Counted from the first letter of the stretch, positions 1 to 9,587 are shown. The stretch: 64,000 nucleotides of DNA from Pyropia haitanensis (GCA_008729055.1 SDUX01000168.1:1-64000), one strand, 5' to 3'. Numbers and translations: made by a program. Notes: generated by a model not told the origin, from the sequence alone.

Positions 1-520
1 GAGTGTCGGCGTGCCGCCGTCCCGAACCCCAACCCCCACCACCCATTGACGCGACGGGTCGGGAACCGTCACAATTATGGACGCAACGTCCGTCGCACCA
101 CAACGTCGCCGACCACCACCGCCGCCCCCCAACCCCAAAACACCAACCGCCCGCAAAAAAACCAACCACGCAAAGCCCACCTCCACACACGAGCCTCAAA
201 CTCTCCACCCGCCATCTTCAACGCAACCACGACCCCCAACGGCCAGCGCCCCCGCCCGCTTTGTCAGCGCCACCGAGTCGCCGCCATACGCCTATATATG
301 ACGCGCAGGCCGTCGATGCCGCCGCCGGTCACGCCGAGCCGCGCCGTCGTCGCCGCCGCTGCGTCTGCCGCCGCCGCACGCCGCATCGCTCCCGCGTCAG
401 CTCCCCTCGCTCCTCCCCTCCTAGCGCCTCCCTCGCTTGCCTCACACCCCTGGCACTCTGCGCCCTCCCCCCCGAAAAAAATAAAAACTAACACACAAAA
501 CACCAACGGCAGAAACAGCA

Positions 521-564
521 ATGGCGGAGTAGTGGCGGTCGAGGTAAAGGCATGCGGCGAGTGG
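521..564 (+). other. Diverged first copy of the array A mini-ORF
   Basis: The A-rich leader and ATG are kept, but the frame reads ATG GCG GAG TAG and stops after three codons, unlike later units where 13 codons precede TGA. So the mini-ORF is not conserved at the array margin. Confidence 0.5.
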
Positions 565-1239
565 AAGTGACGAAGAGTGTGGCGGTGGCGGCAAGACGCG
601 GCAGAGGGTTGGGGTGGGCCCTCCCCCCCCCCCCGCTCCTCCCAGGAATACGCGACGGGGCATCCTCCCGAAGTGCCTCGCCACGTCTGTTGCCTGCCCC
701 CACCACACCGCACACCCCACCTGGTCACCACACCGCCACCGCCAGCCCACCACGCCACGCCGAACCACCCCCCGCCAGACACCATACCGACAATCACCTC
801 CCGCCACACCCTCCCCCCTCCAAATTCACCACGGCCAGCAACGGGGGCGGCGGAAGACCCCCCGGCTGCCCACCCGCCGCCACTTGTTCTCAGCGCGCCG
901 CGCTCGCCGCGCCGCCAGACGCGCCGCAACGCCGCCGCCGCCGCGCGCGCCGCCGCCGATTGCCGCCGCCGCCGTCGCCCGCCGTCCGCCCTTGTCGCCG
1001 CCGCCGCCCTTGCGCCGCGCCGCCGCCTACGATGCGACGCGCCGCCGCCGCCGCCGTAGTCGCGCCGCTGCGTTCGCCGCCGCGCGCCGCATTCGCCTCC
1101 CCCGTCAGCTCCCCCTCGCTCTCGCACCCTCCACTCACGCCGCCCTCACCCTCGCCCTCACACCCCCCTGCACTCTGTCGCCCTCCCCCCCGAAAAAAAA
1201 AAAAACAACAACACAAAAACACCAACGGCAGAAACAGCA

Positions 1240-1281
1240 ATGGCAGTAGTGGCGGTCGTAGGTAAAGCAGCGGCAGAGTGA
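1240..1281 (+). other. Array A mini-ORF (13 codons), representative copy
   Basis: ATG to TGA reads MAVVAVVGKAAAE. The same 13 codons recur in clean units at 1945, 2658, 3367, 10700, 11620, 50320, 51039, 51759, 52478 and 53266. It is preceded by an A-rich leader with an adequate start context (AACAGCAATGGC). Inside it lie two 5' splice-site-like strings, GTAG|GTAAAG and CAGA|GTGAGT. Together these resemble the 5' end of a gene (leader, start, donor) captured and amplified in a satellite. Conservation may merely reflect recent homogenisation, and there is no evidence of expression. Confidence 0.3.
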
Positions 1282-2315
1282 GTGACGACAGCAGGTGGCG
1301 GTGGCGGCAGACGCGGCAGAGGGTTGGGGTGGGCCCCCCCCCACCCCCCCCCTCCCAGAACGCGACGGGGCATCCCCCGAAGTGCCCCCGCCACGTCTGT
1401 TGCCGCCCCACCACACCGCCACCACCCCACCGTCACCCACACCGCCACCGCCAGCCCACCACCCCACGCCGCCACCACCCCCCCCGCCAGCACACCACCC
1501 GACAATCACCCTCCCGCCACACCCCCCCCCCAACAAACTCACCACGCCAGCAATGGGGGCGGGCGGAGCACCCCCCCGGCTGCCCACCCGCCCCGCACTT
1601 GTCAGCGCCGCGCCGCCGCCGCCGCCGCCGCCGCCGCCAACGCCGCCGCCGCCGCGCCGCCGCCGCCGATGCCGCCGCCGCCGTCGCGCCGCCGCCCTTG
1701 TCGCCGCGCCGCCCTTGCCGCCGCCGCCGCGCCGATGCGCCGCCGCCGCCGCCGCCGCCGTCGTCGCCGCCGCTGCCGTCGCCGCCGCCGCCGCCGCATC
1801 GCCTCCCCCGTCAGCTCCCCCTCGCTCTCGCACCCTCCACTCACGCCGCCCTCACCCTCGCCCTCACACCCCCCTGCACTCTCTCGCCCTCCCCCCGAAA
1901 AAAAAAAAAACAACAACACAAAAACACCAACGGCAGAAACAGCAATGGCAGTAGTGGCGGTCGTAGGTAAAGCAGCGGCAGAGTGAGTGACGACAGCAGG
2001 TGGCGGTGGCGGCAGACGCGGCAGAGGGTTGGGGTGGGCCCTCCCCCCACCCCCCTCCCAGAACGCGACGGGGCATCCCCCCGAAGTGCCCCGCCACGTC
2101 TGTTGCCGCCCCCACCACACCGCCACCACCCCACCGTCACCACACCCCCGCCACCGCCAGCCCACCACCGCCACGCCGCCACCACCCCCCCCCGCCAGCA
2201 CACCACCCGACAATCACCCTCCCGCCACACCCCCCCCCCAACAAACTCACCACGCGCCAGCAATGGGGGCGGGCGGAGCACCCCCCCGGCTGCCCCACCC
2301 GCCCCGCACTTGTCA

Positions 2316-2349
<34 letters not shown>

Positions 2350-3021
2350 AACGCCGCCGCCGCCGCGCCGCCGCCGCCGATGCCGCCGCCGCCGTCGCCG
2401 CCGCCGCCCTTGTCGCCGCCGCCGCCCTTGCCGCCGCCGCCGCCGCCGATGCCGCCGCCGCCGCCGCCGCCGCCGTCGTCGCCGCCGCTGCCGTCGCCGC
2501 CGCGCCGCCGCATCGCCTCCCCCGTCAGCTCCCCCTCGCTCTCGCACCCTCCACTCACGCCGCCCTCACCCTCGCCCTCACACCCCCCTGCACTCTGTCG
2601 CCCTCCCCCCGAAAAAAAAAAAACAACAACACAAAAACACCAACGGCAGAAACAGCAATGGCAGTAGTGGCGGTCGTAGGTAAAGCAGCGGCAGAGTGAG
2701 TGACGACAGCAGGTGGCGGTGGCGGCAGACGCGGCAGAGGGTTGGGGTGGGCCCTCCCCCCACCCCCCCTCCCAGAACGCGACGGGGCATCCCCCCGAAG
2801 TGCCGCCACGTCTGTTGCCGCCCCACCACACCGCCACCACCCCCACCGTCACCACACCCGCCACCGCCAGCCCACCACCGCCACGCCGCCACCACCCCCC
2901 CGCCAGCACACCACCCGACAATCACCCTCCCGCCACACCCCCCCCCCCAACAAACTCACCACGCCAGCAATGGGGGCGGGCGGAGCACCCCCCGGCTGCC
3001 CCACCCGCCCCGCACTTGTCA

Positions 3022-3053
<32 letters not shown>

Positions 3054-4232
3054 CGCCCGCCGCCGCCGCCGCGCGCCGCCGCCGCCGATGCCGCCGCGCC
3101 GTCGCCGCCGCCGCCCTTGTCGCCGCCGCCGCCCTTGCGCCGCCGCCGCCGCCGATGCCGCCGCCGCCGCCGCCGCCGCCGTCGTCGCCGCCGCTGCCGT
3201 CGCCGCCGCCGCCGCCGCATCGCCTCCCCCGTCAGCTCCCCCTCGCTCTCGCACCCTCCACTCACGCCGCCCTCACCCTCGCCCTCACACCCCCCTGCAC
3301 TCTGTCGCCCTCCCCCCGAAAAAAAAAAAAAACAACAACACAAAAACACCAACGGCAGAAACAGCAATGGCAGTAGTGGCGGTCGTAGGTAAAGCAGCGG
3401 CAGAGTGAGTGACGACAGCAGGTGGCGGTGGCGGCAGACGCGGCAGAGGGTAAAGCAGCGGCAGAGTGAGTGACGACAGCAGGTGGCGGTGGCGGCAGAC
3501 GCGGCAGAGGGTTGGGGTGGGCCCTCCCCCCCCCCCCTCCAGAACGCGACGGGGCATCCCCCCGAAGTGCCCCGCCACGTCTCACCACACCCCGCCACCG
3601 CAGCCACCACCGCCACGCCGCCACCACCCCCCCGCCCAGCACACCACCCGACAATCACCCTCCCCCCCACCCCCCTCCCGCCGTCGTCGCCGCCGCTGCC
3701 GTCGCCGCCGCCGCCGCCGCATCGCCTCCCCCGTCAGCTCCCCCTCGCTCTCGCACCCTCCACTCACGCCGCCCTCACCCTCGCCCTCACACCCCCTGCA
3801 CTCTGTCGCCCTCCCCCCCGAAAAAAAAAAAAAACAACAACACAAAAACACAACGCAGAAACAGCCATGCCCAGTGTGGCGGTCGTAGGTAAAGCAGCGG
3901 CAGATGAGTGACGACAAGAGGTGGCGGTGCGGCAGAGCGGCAGGGGTTGGGGGGCCCTCCCCCCACCCCCCCCCTCCCAGAACGCGACGGGGCATCCCCC
4001 CGAAGTGCCCCGCCACGTCTGTTGCCGCCCCCACCACACCGCCACCACCCCACCGTCACCACACCCCGCCACCGCCAGCCCACCACCGCCACGCCGCCAC
4101 CACCCCCCCCGCCAGCACACCACCCGACAATCACCCTCCCGCCACACCCCCCCCCCCCAACAAACTCACCACGCCAGCAATGGGGGCGGGCGGAGCACCC
4201 CCCCGGCTGCCCCACCCGCCCCGCACTTGTCA

Positions 4233-4268
<36 letters not shown>

Positions 4269-4402
4269 ACGCCGCCGCCGCCGCGCCGCGCCGCCGATGC
4301 CGCCGCCGCCGTCGCCGCCGCCGCCCTTGTGGCCGCCGCCGCCCTTGCCGCCGCCGCCACCACCACGCCGCCCCCACAACCCCAAAACCACCACCGCCCG
4401 AC

Positions 4403-4407
4403 AAAAA
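4403..4407. repeat. Target-site duplication, left copy (A5)
   Basis: AAAAA directly before the LTR terminal TG. The matching A5 follows the right LTR at 10324-10328. The undisturbed array sequence elsewhere has a single A5 in GACAAAAACC, so removing the element and one A5 restores it exactly. Five bp is the usual copia duplication size. Confidence 0.85.
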
Positions 4408-5141
4408 TGTTGGGAGCCCCTCCCTTTGTGTGCGTCCCCCGTGTGTGGTTCACTCCCCCGTGTGTTCGGTCGGTCCCCCCCCGACCCCGGGTTCCTCAAA
4501 GTTGCTCCACCCTCTCCCCCGCTCCCCTCGGCCCGCCCGGGCTCTCTCTTATACTTCCCCGCCTTCGTACACCGGCGACGCTGCCCCCATCTCCGTGGCC
4601 TGCGTGCCCCGCGCGCCTCGCACGCCCCGCGCGCCTCGCGCGCCCCGCGCCTTCCCGCACGCCCCCGTGTGCCCCGCGCCTCCGCGCACGCCCCCGCGCG
4701 CCCCGCGCCTCCCCGCACGCCCCGCGTGCCCCGCGCCCCCCCGCACGCCCCCGCGTGTCCCGCGCCCCCCGCACGGCCCCACGTGCGGCCCTTGCGCGTG
4801 CAGCGCCCCTTCTTGCCTTGCGCTTGCGTGGCCCGTTCGTCCCTCGTGCCCCCGCACGTCCCGGGCGTGCCGCACGTCCCTCCCGGGTCCGGACGGGTCG
4901 TCTCCCGGTTCCGCCACCACACGGGTCGCGTCCGGGGGCGGCCACGCGGCTGCTTACGGTCGCGGGCTTCCCGCGACCGCCGCGCCGCTCGCGCCCGTCG
5001 TGGCGGTTGCGGCGGGTGTAGCGCCGCGCTCCCACGTCGGTGGCTCTGGTGGGGGCGTGCTCATTGACGAGCCCCCACCGGCCCCTCCCGAGGGCGGGCG
5101 GCTGCCGCCCCGGGGCGGGTGCGATTGTCCCGGCGCCAACA
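4408..5141 (-). repeat. 3' LTR of the copia element (734 bp)
   Basis: Begins TGTTGGGAGCC and ends GGCGCCAACA on the plus strand, with terminal TG..CA inverted repeats. Reading on the element strand, TATAAG lies at 4553-4548. The inner edge overlaps the C-terminal coding sequence of the pol frame, which does not stop until 4954. It is two bases shorter than the right LTR through single-C differences in two C-runs; I saw no substitutions between the two. Confidence 0.95.
4548..4553 (-). promoter_or_regulatory. TATA-like element in the 3' LTR
   Basis: TATAAG on the minus strand, about 590 bp into the LTR in the element's direction. It is the counterpart of the promoter element in the 5' LTR and could drive outward transcription into array A. 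Confidence 0.45.
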
Positions 5142-6882
5142 CTCCCACCCGAGAAGCGGCCTGTGTCAGGTCCACCAGGCCGAGCGCCTCGCGGCACTTG
5201 TTGAACGCCTCTGTCGCCAGCGGCTTCGTCAGGCAGTCCGCCGTCATATCTCTGGTGCCGACCCCAACCACCGTGATGGCCCCGGACTCGACGCACTCGC
5301 GCACGAAGTGGTGGGTGACGTCGATGTGCTTCGTGCGGTTGGACGTCATGGGGTTGCGCATCAGCGCCAGCGCCCCCTGGCTGTCGCAGTGCATGCGCAG
5401 CTCTGCCTCCTCCCCCGTTATCTCTCCGACGAGGTTGCGCAGCCACAGAGCCTCCCGGGCCGCCATGCCCGCGGCGACGTACTCGGCCTCGGTTGTCGAG
5501 GCCGCCACCGTTGCTTGGATCTTGCTTCCCCAAGAGACGGTGGCCCCGCCCCACAGAAACGCCTGCCCCGTCGTCGACCGCCGCGTATCCTGGTCTCCAG
5601 CAAAGTCCGCGTCGCTGTATCCCACGAGGGGTCCCACGTCCCCATACTTCAGTGCCCAATCGCGGGTCCCCTGCAGGTACCGCATCACTGCTTTCGCCGC
5701 CGCCCAGTGCGCCTGCGTTGGCGCACTGACGTACCGTGACAGCTTGCCGACTGCAAAGCTGATGTCCGGCCGCGTGCACGTGGCCAGGTACAGGAGGGAG
5801 CCCACCACCTCCTGGTACTTGACCGACATTTCGTCGTCCAGTGGCGTCCCGTCCTTCTGCAGCACGACGCCGACCCCCATCGGCAGCCGCACTGGGTTGC
5901 ATTCCGCCATCTTGAAACGCTCCAGCACCTTAGTTACGTACTGCCGCTGCCCCAGCGTCAGCAACCCCGCCCCCTTGTCACGCGTGACATGCATCCCGAG
6001 GAAGTATGTCGGTTCCCCGATGTCACGCACCACAAACGCCTCAGTCAGTGCCCGCTTGCATGCGGTCACGGCGCCCGCCGTGGGCCCGGTGACCAAAAGA
6101 TCGTCCACGTAGACGAGCACGAATATGGCCATCCCCTCGAAGGTCCCCGTGAACAGGCACGGATCCGCCGCAGTGGCCCGCATGCCGGCGTCCACCAAAA
6201 CGCTGACGAGCTTTAGGTACCAAGCGCGTGACGCCTGCTTCAAGCCGTATAGGGCCTTGCGCAGCCGGCAGACCTTGCTGCGGTCTCCGCGCTCGTATCC
6301 CACGGGCTGGCGGACATACACCTCCTCCTCCACGTCCCCGTTGAGGAATGCCGTCTCGACGTCCAGCTGGCAGAGCTCCCACCCATTGCGGGCGCATGCC
6401 GCCAGCACCACCCGCAGCGTCGTGTGGCGTGCCACGGGGGCCCACACCTCGCTGTAATCCACCTTGTAGACTTGCGTGTCGCCGCGCGCAACGTAGCGGC
6501 CCTTATAGCGGCTTACCGCTCCGTCCGCGCCCCGCTTGCGTTCGCAGAGCATCTGCGTCCCGGTGACCGTTTTGCCCTCCGGCAAGTCCACGAGCACCCA
6601 CGTGCCATTCTTCCAGAGTGATTCCACCTCCTCTTGCACTGCCAAGTGGAACTTTGGCCAGTCGGGTTCCTTCTTAGCCTTGTGGATGTTCATTTTTGTC
6701 CGGGCTTGGTGAAACCGCCGCGTAGGCCTCCCCCCGGCACAGGTTGGCGTCCGCCCGCTTGGTCTGCTTCGGCCGTGGTCGCAGCGACCGCACCGCGCTT
6801 CTCGACGGGGGTTCCGCACCGTCTCCCGCGCTCGATTCTGGGTTCTCGGGCGCCTGCTCTGCCGGCGTCCCGCTGCCGTCAA
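4954..6882 (-). CDS. pol: copia reverse transcriptase-RNase H (3' part of pol)
   Basis: 642-codon frame; the genuine domain starts near residue 57, after the second frame break. RT: LDVETAFLNG at 173-182 (catalytic D174), ALYGLKQASRAWY at 210-222, YVDD at 258-261. RNase H: SDADFAG at 423-429, TTEAEY at 463-468, CDSQGA at 499-504, and a TKHIDVTHHFVRE tail motif. All catalytic acidic residues are present. It makes cDNA from element RNA in cytoplasmic particles. The frame continues past the polypurine tract, so residues about 581-642, proline/glycine-rich, are encoded by the 3' LTR. Upstream codons 1-56 are read out of the natural frame; the correct frame there is in 6674-7213. Family assignment is secure; the exact N terminus is not. 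Confidence 0.95.
   Translation of the reverse strand: MTAAGRRQSRRPRTQNRARETVRNPRREARCGRCDHGRSRPSGRTPTCAGGRPTRRFHQARTKMNIHKAKKEPDWPKFHLAVQEEVESLWKNGTWVLVDLPEGKTVTGTQMLCERKRGADGAVSRYKGRYVARGDTQVYKVDYSEVWAPVARHTTLRVVLAACARNGWELCQLDVETAFLNGDVEEEVYVRQPVGYERGDRSKVCRLRKALYGLKQASRAWYLKLVSVLVDAGMRATAADPCLFTGTFEGMAIFVLVYVDDLLVTGPTAGAVTACKRALTEAFVVRDIGEPTYFLGMHVTRDKGAGLLTLGQRQYVTKVLERFKMAECNPVRLPMGVGVVLQKDGTPLDDEMSVKYQEVVGSLLYLATCTRPDISFAVGKLSRYVSAPTQAHWAAAKAVMRYLQGTRDWALKYGDVGPLVGYSDADFAGDQDTRRSTTGQAFLWGGATVSWGSKIQATVAASTTEAEYVAAGMAAREALWLRNLVGEITGEEAELRMHCDSQGALALMRNPMTSNRTKHIDVTHHFVRECVESGAITVVGVGTRDMTADCLTKPLATEAFNKCREALGLVDLTQAASRVGVLAPGQSHPPRGGSRPPSGGAGGGSSMSTPPPEPPTWERGATPAATATTGASGAAVAGSPRP
5142..5150 (-). 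promoter_or_regulatory. Polypurine tract
   Basis: On the element strand GGGTGGGAG abuts the 3' LTR. Only purines except one T. Position and composition fit the plus-strand DNA primer of LTR elements. It lies within the pol coding frame. Confidence 0.6.
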
Positions 6883-7213
6883 CCGCTACCGCCTCGTCGC
6901 CCGACGAGTGGTCACTCTCCTCTCCGTTCGCAGGGCCCGATTGCCCTGTGAGCCGGCGCGCTTCCGCCACCGCGTCTGCCACCGGCGCCGGGCTTGGTGA
7001 CACGGGGCCGCCCGAGGTGCTCGCCCCGGCGCCCGACTGGGTCACCGAGTGCTGCCGGACGTCCCGCTCGTTGTCTGGTCCAAGCCCGGCGTCATCAAGG
7101 CCGTCTGGCGGTGCCCCTCGGTTGCCCCCCGCGGTGGGGGGGGGGGTACCGTCGTCCCCTTGCCCAATCCTTCTGGGCCGCGCTTGTCCTCCTCGAATCG
7201 CACGTCCCGGCAC
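6674..7213 (-). CDS. copia pol linker between integrase and RT (third frame segment)
   Basis: A 179-codon frame bridging the integrase and RT frames. It has the acidic, Ser/Pro-rich composition typical of the copia integrase-RT spacer and a basic SLRPRPKQTKRADANLCRG segment resembling the conserved stretch before copia RT. It overlaps the integrase frame at its 5' end; the change occurs at a C10-12 run (plus-strand G-run at about 7136-7146). It overlaps the RT frame at its 3' end near 6700-6735. A single original polyprotein with two 1-2 nt indels is the simplest reading. Two programmed shifts are possible but would be unusual. Confidence 0.7.
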   Translation of the reverse strand: MPGRAIRGGQARPRRIGQGDDGTPPPTAGGNRGAPPDGLDDAGLGPDNERDVRQHSVTQSGAGASTSGGPVSPSPAPVADAVAEARRLTGQSGPANGEESDHSSGDEAVAVDGSGTPAEQAPENPESSAGDGAEPPSRSAVRSLRPRPKQTKRADANLCRGEAYAAVSPSPDKNEHPQG

Positions 7214-9396
7214 GCGATCATCCGCCCGCCCAGCAGTACCTTGTAGCCCTTAGTGCCTTCCGCGTAGCCCATAAACGTCCCCAGCTTTGCGCGGTCGCCC
7301 ATCTTGCGGCGCACCTGGTGGGGCACGTGTGCCCATACGCGGCAACCAAACGCCCGCAGGTGGCTCACGTCGGGCTTCTCCCCAAAGAAGAGCTCGTGGG
7401 GGGTGGCCGCCTCCCCACGTGTCGGCGTGCGGTTGGCGGCGTAAGTCACAGCCTGGCCTGCCTCCCCCCACCACTTGCGGGGTAGGTTGCTGTCCGCCAG
7501 CACGGCAATTACGCGTTCTCCCACCGTTCGGTTGTACCGTTCGGCGACTCCATTCTGCTCGGGCGTGTACCGGGTCGTTGTCTGGATGGCGATACCCTTG
7601 CCCGCCCGCCACTCGTCAAACTTCTTGCCGGTGTATTCCTTGCCCCCGTCGCGTCGCACCACCTTGGCCTTTCGGCCCAGCTGCGTCTCCCACCGATTGA
7701 CGATCTCCATGACCACGTCGCTGGCCTGCCCCTTCGTCTGGATGGGCACCACCGCCTTGTACTTGCTCTTGTCGTCGACCAGCACGACCTGGTAGCGGTC
7801 GCCCCCTGGTGTCGGGACGGGCATAGGCCCACACACGTCCGTGTGGATGAGGTCCAGCACCCCCATCGCGACGGAGTCGGACGAGGGGAAAGGGGCCCGC
7901 GTCATCTTCCCCCGGATGCATGGCCCGCAGGCCGCCGCGGTCAGCTTCCGTAGCTCGGTGGGGGAGACGGGCATTCCTGTCACAGCCGCCGGCACTTGCG
8001 CAAGCGTGCCTCCGCCCGTGTGGCCGAATCGCTGGTGCCAGGTGTGCGCCGGGACGGCTGACGTCGCCATTCCTGCCCCGTCCTGAGCCTCACGCAGCTT
8101 GTAGATGTTGCCGTGCGGGGCGCCCTCGAGCGCGATCTCCTCCCCCCGGTAGATCCCCACCCAGTTGTTGCGGAATTCCACGCGGTGGCCAAAACTCGTT
8201 GCGACGCGCACGGAGAAGAGCGACACCGACATCCCGGGGACGACCAACACGTCCTTGAGAGTCACGGACACGGTCTGGTCCTTGACCTTCCCAGTGATCG
8301 TCGCGCTGCCCTTCTTGGTGGCCACCCGCGTGCTGCCGTCGGCGAGCTCCACACGCACGGGCTGGCACGGCCCCAGATCCACCAGTGCCGTGTGCTCCCC
8401 AGTCATGTGGTGGGACGCTCCGCTGTCGACGATCCACCCGCCCACCGCTGGTTCCGCGGTGCTCTCGGCGTCCGCCCGAAAGGCCGACCGCGCATCACCG
8501 TGCACATCCGCCACCGCCATCATTGATATGGCGTGTGGGGCGTCGCTGCCCTTTTTCTTCTTGTCCCATTCAGGGCAGTTGCGCTTGATGTGGCCCGGCT
8601 TGTTGCACTTGAAGCACAGGCGCTCGTGGACCTCTCGGCGGCCGCCGCCGTCATTTGCCGTGAACGCCGTCTCTGCGGCTTCGTCCTTTCTCCCCGCCAC
8701 CAGGCGCATCTCGGACTCCGCCGCCCGCAACTCCACCAGAGCTAAGGGGACGGTCATCCCCTGTTGGGACGCGATGATCGTGCCTCGGAGCTTGAACTTG
8801 GGGAGCAGTCCATGCAGCAGCGCCGTAAGGTGCTGACGGTCGGTCACCGCCACCCCGAGTACGTCCAACTCCCATACCACCGTCTTGCTCCTGTTGAAGT
8901 ACTGGACGACGTTCTCGTTCGACCTCATTCGCATCTGGTTGAGCTCGGTCCGCAGGTTCATCTCCCTGGCCGGGCCCTGCGACCGGAACTCGGCCGCCAG
9001 CGTCTCCCACGCCTCCCGCGCGGTCTTGCATCCGCGCAGGGCGGAGTGGTGGTGCTGCTTGACATTGAGCATGATCAGTGACATGGCCTGCTCTTCCTTG
9101 TCCAGCGCCGCTTCCTCGAGGGGCACACGGGCGGCCGCCGCCGCATCCGCTGCCGCCTCCGCCGCCGCGTCGCCAGCCCCGGCTGACGTTCCTGTCACCG
9201 CCGAGGTGGTCGCGTTACCCGCGCGCGGCTTCACTGCGCTCCAGCAGCGCTTGTAGCGCATTACGTGCTCCAATTCCGTGCTCCATGACAGGTAGTTGTC
9301 CACGTCCAACTTGGTCACGCGTGGCACGCCATCCCCTGCCATTTCGCTCGTTTGCCTTGGTCGCGGCAGTGTGGCCACGCCCCCTTGCGGCAGCAC
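7042..9396 (-). CDS. gag-pol: copia gag-protease-integrase polyprotein
   Basis: 784 codons. Gag core at about 26-245 (KLDVDNYLSW motif near 29-38), zinc knuckle CX2CX4HX4C at 261-274, protease DSGA at 324-327, GAG-preintegrase HX7H/CX2C at 451-493, integrase D520, D583, E619. The 35-residue spacing of the last pair is the DD35E rule. The second aspartate lies in RRDGGKEY rather than the common copia DNGGE form, but D is retained. C-terminal RAFGCRVWAHVP and GTFMGYAEGTKGYKV match the copia integrase tail. Met1 is 192 nt inside the 5' LTR; Met19, just before the gag motif, is an equally good start. The last ~30 residues after the proline run are out of frame with the natural continuation. Confidence 0.96.
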   Translation of the reverse strand: MLPQGGVATLPRPRQTSEMAGDGVPRVTKLDVDNYLSWSTELEHVMRYKRCWSAVKPRAGNATTSAVTGTSAGAGDAAAEAAADAAAAARVPLEEAALDKEEQAMSLIMLNVKQHHHSALRGCKTAREAWETLAAEFRSQGPAREMNLRTELNQMRMRSNENVVQYFNRSKTVVWELDVLGVAVTDRQHLTALLHGLLPKFKLRGTIIASQQGMTVPLALVELRAAESEMRLVAGRKDEAAETAFTANDGGGRREVHERLCFKCNKPGHIKRNCPEWDKKKKGSDAPHAISMMAVADVHGDARSAFRADAESTAEPAVGGWIVDSGASHHMTGEHTALVDLGPCQPVRVELADGSTRVATKKGSATITGKVKDQTVSVTLKDVLVVPGMSVSLFSVRVATSFGHRVEFRNNWVGIYRGEEIALEGAPHGNIYKLREAQDGAGMATSAVPAHTWHQRFGHTGGGTLAQVPAAVTGMPVSPTELRKLTAAACGPCIRGKMTRAPFPSSDSVAMGVLDLIHTDVCGPMPVPTPGGDRYQVVLVDDKSKYKAVVPIQTKGQASDVVMEIVNRWETQLGRKAKVVRRDGGKEYTGKKFDEWRAGKGIAIQTTTRYTPEQNGVAERYNRTVGERVIAVLADSNLPRKWWGEAGQAVTYAANRTPTRGEAATPHELFFGEKPDVSHLRAFGCRVWAHVPHQVRRKMGDRAKLGTFMGYAEGTKGYKVLLGGRMIACRDVRFEEDKRGPEGLGKGTTVPPPPPRGATEGHRQTALMTPGLDQTTSGTSGSTR

Positions 9397-9587
9397 CGTG
9401 GCGCGCCGTCAGGCGCCAACCGGTGCGACTTGGCCGCCCGCTCCCGTGGCTGCACCGCCACGCCCTGCTGCGGGGTGCGTCGGGTAGTGCCGCCGCGTGC
9501 GCTTCCCTTACGCCCCCGTCCCCGCACAGCCACCGCCGTGCGCTCCAAGCGTACCCCTATGCCCAGGGTAGGCCTGGGCCCATAACC
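9397..9587 (-). other. Untranslated leader of the copia RNA
   Basis: 191 bp between primer site and the first gag ATG. Expected to hold packaging signals; I see no recognisable element beyond the primer site. Its plus-strand translation is a shadow. Confidence 0.6.
9574..9587 (-). promoter_or_regulatory. Primer binding site, half-tRNA(iMet) type
   Basis: Directly inside the 5' LTR. The plus strand reads CTGGGCCCATAACC, identical to the anticodon arm of eukaryotic initiator tRNA-Met (CAU anticodon in the middle), so the element RNA is complementary to that arm, not to the tRNA 3' acceptor end. Drosophila copia and yeast Ty5 are known to prime with a cleaved initiator-tRNA 5' half ending in the anticodon arm; the match here implies the same. 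The 14-nt match is from memory of conserved initiator tRNAs and should be checked against the host gene. Confidence 0.85.

Larger units (their letters stand above)
1..4407. repeat. Satellite array A, copy 1, left part
   Basis: Tandem units of about 705-719 bp. The recurring ATGGCAGTAG landmark (diverged in the first and last) lies at 521, 1240, 1945, 2658, 3367 and 3867. Each unit runs: ATG mini-ORF; GGTAAAGCAGCGGCAGAGTG; a C/A-rich stretch; a (CCG)n tract; a conserved CCCCGTCAGCTCCCCCTCGC block; then a C-run, an A-run and a CAACAACAC leader back to ATG. The first unit (1-520) is clearly diverged and resembles the edge unit at 49,660-49,990, so it is probably the array margin. The unit ending near 3867 is short (about 500 bp), lacks the CCG tract and has several local indels (3430-3960), which may mark an assembly join. 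Long open frames here come from CCG periodicity and low stop density, not genes. Confidence 0.9.

Noticed and set aside
3908..6112. 734-codon plus-strand ORF across the LTR and RT region
   Set aside because: It is the antisense shadow of the copia pol frame joined to CCG-satellite reading. The minus strand carries all catalytic motifs.
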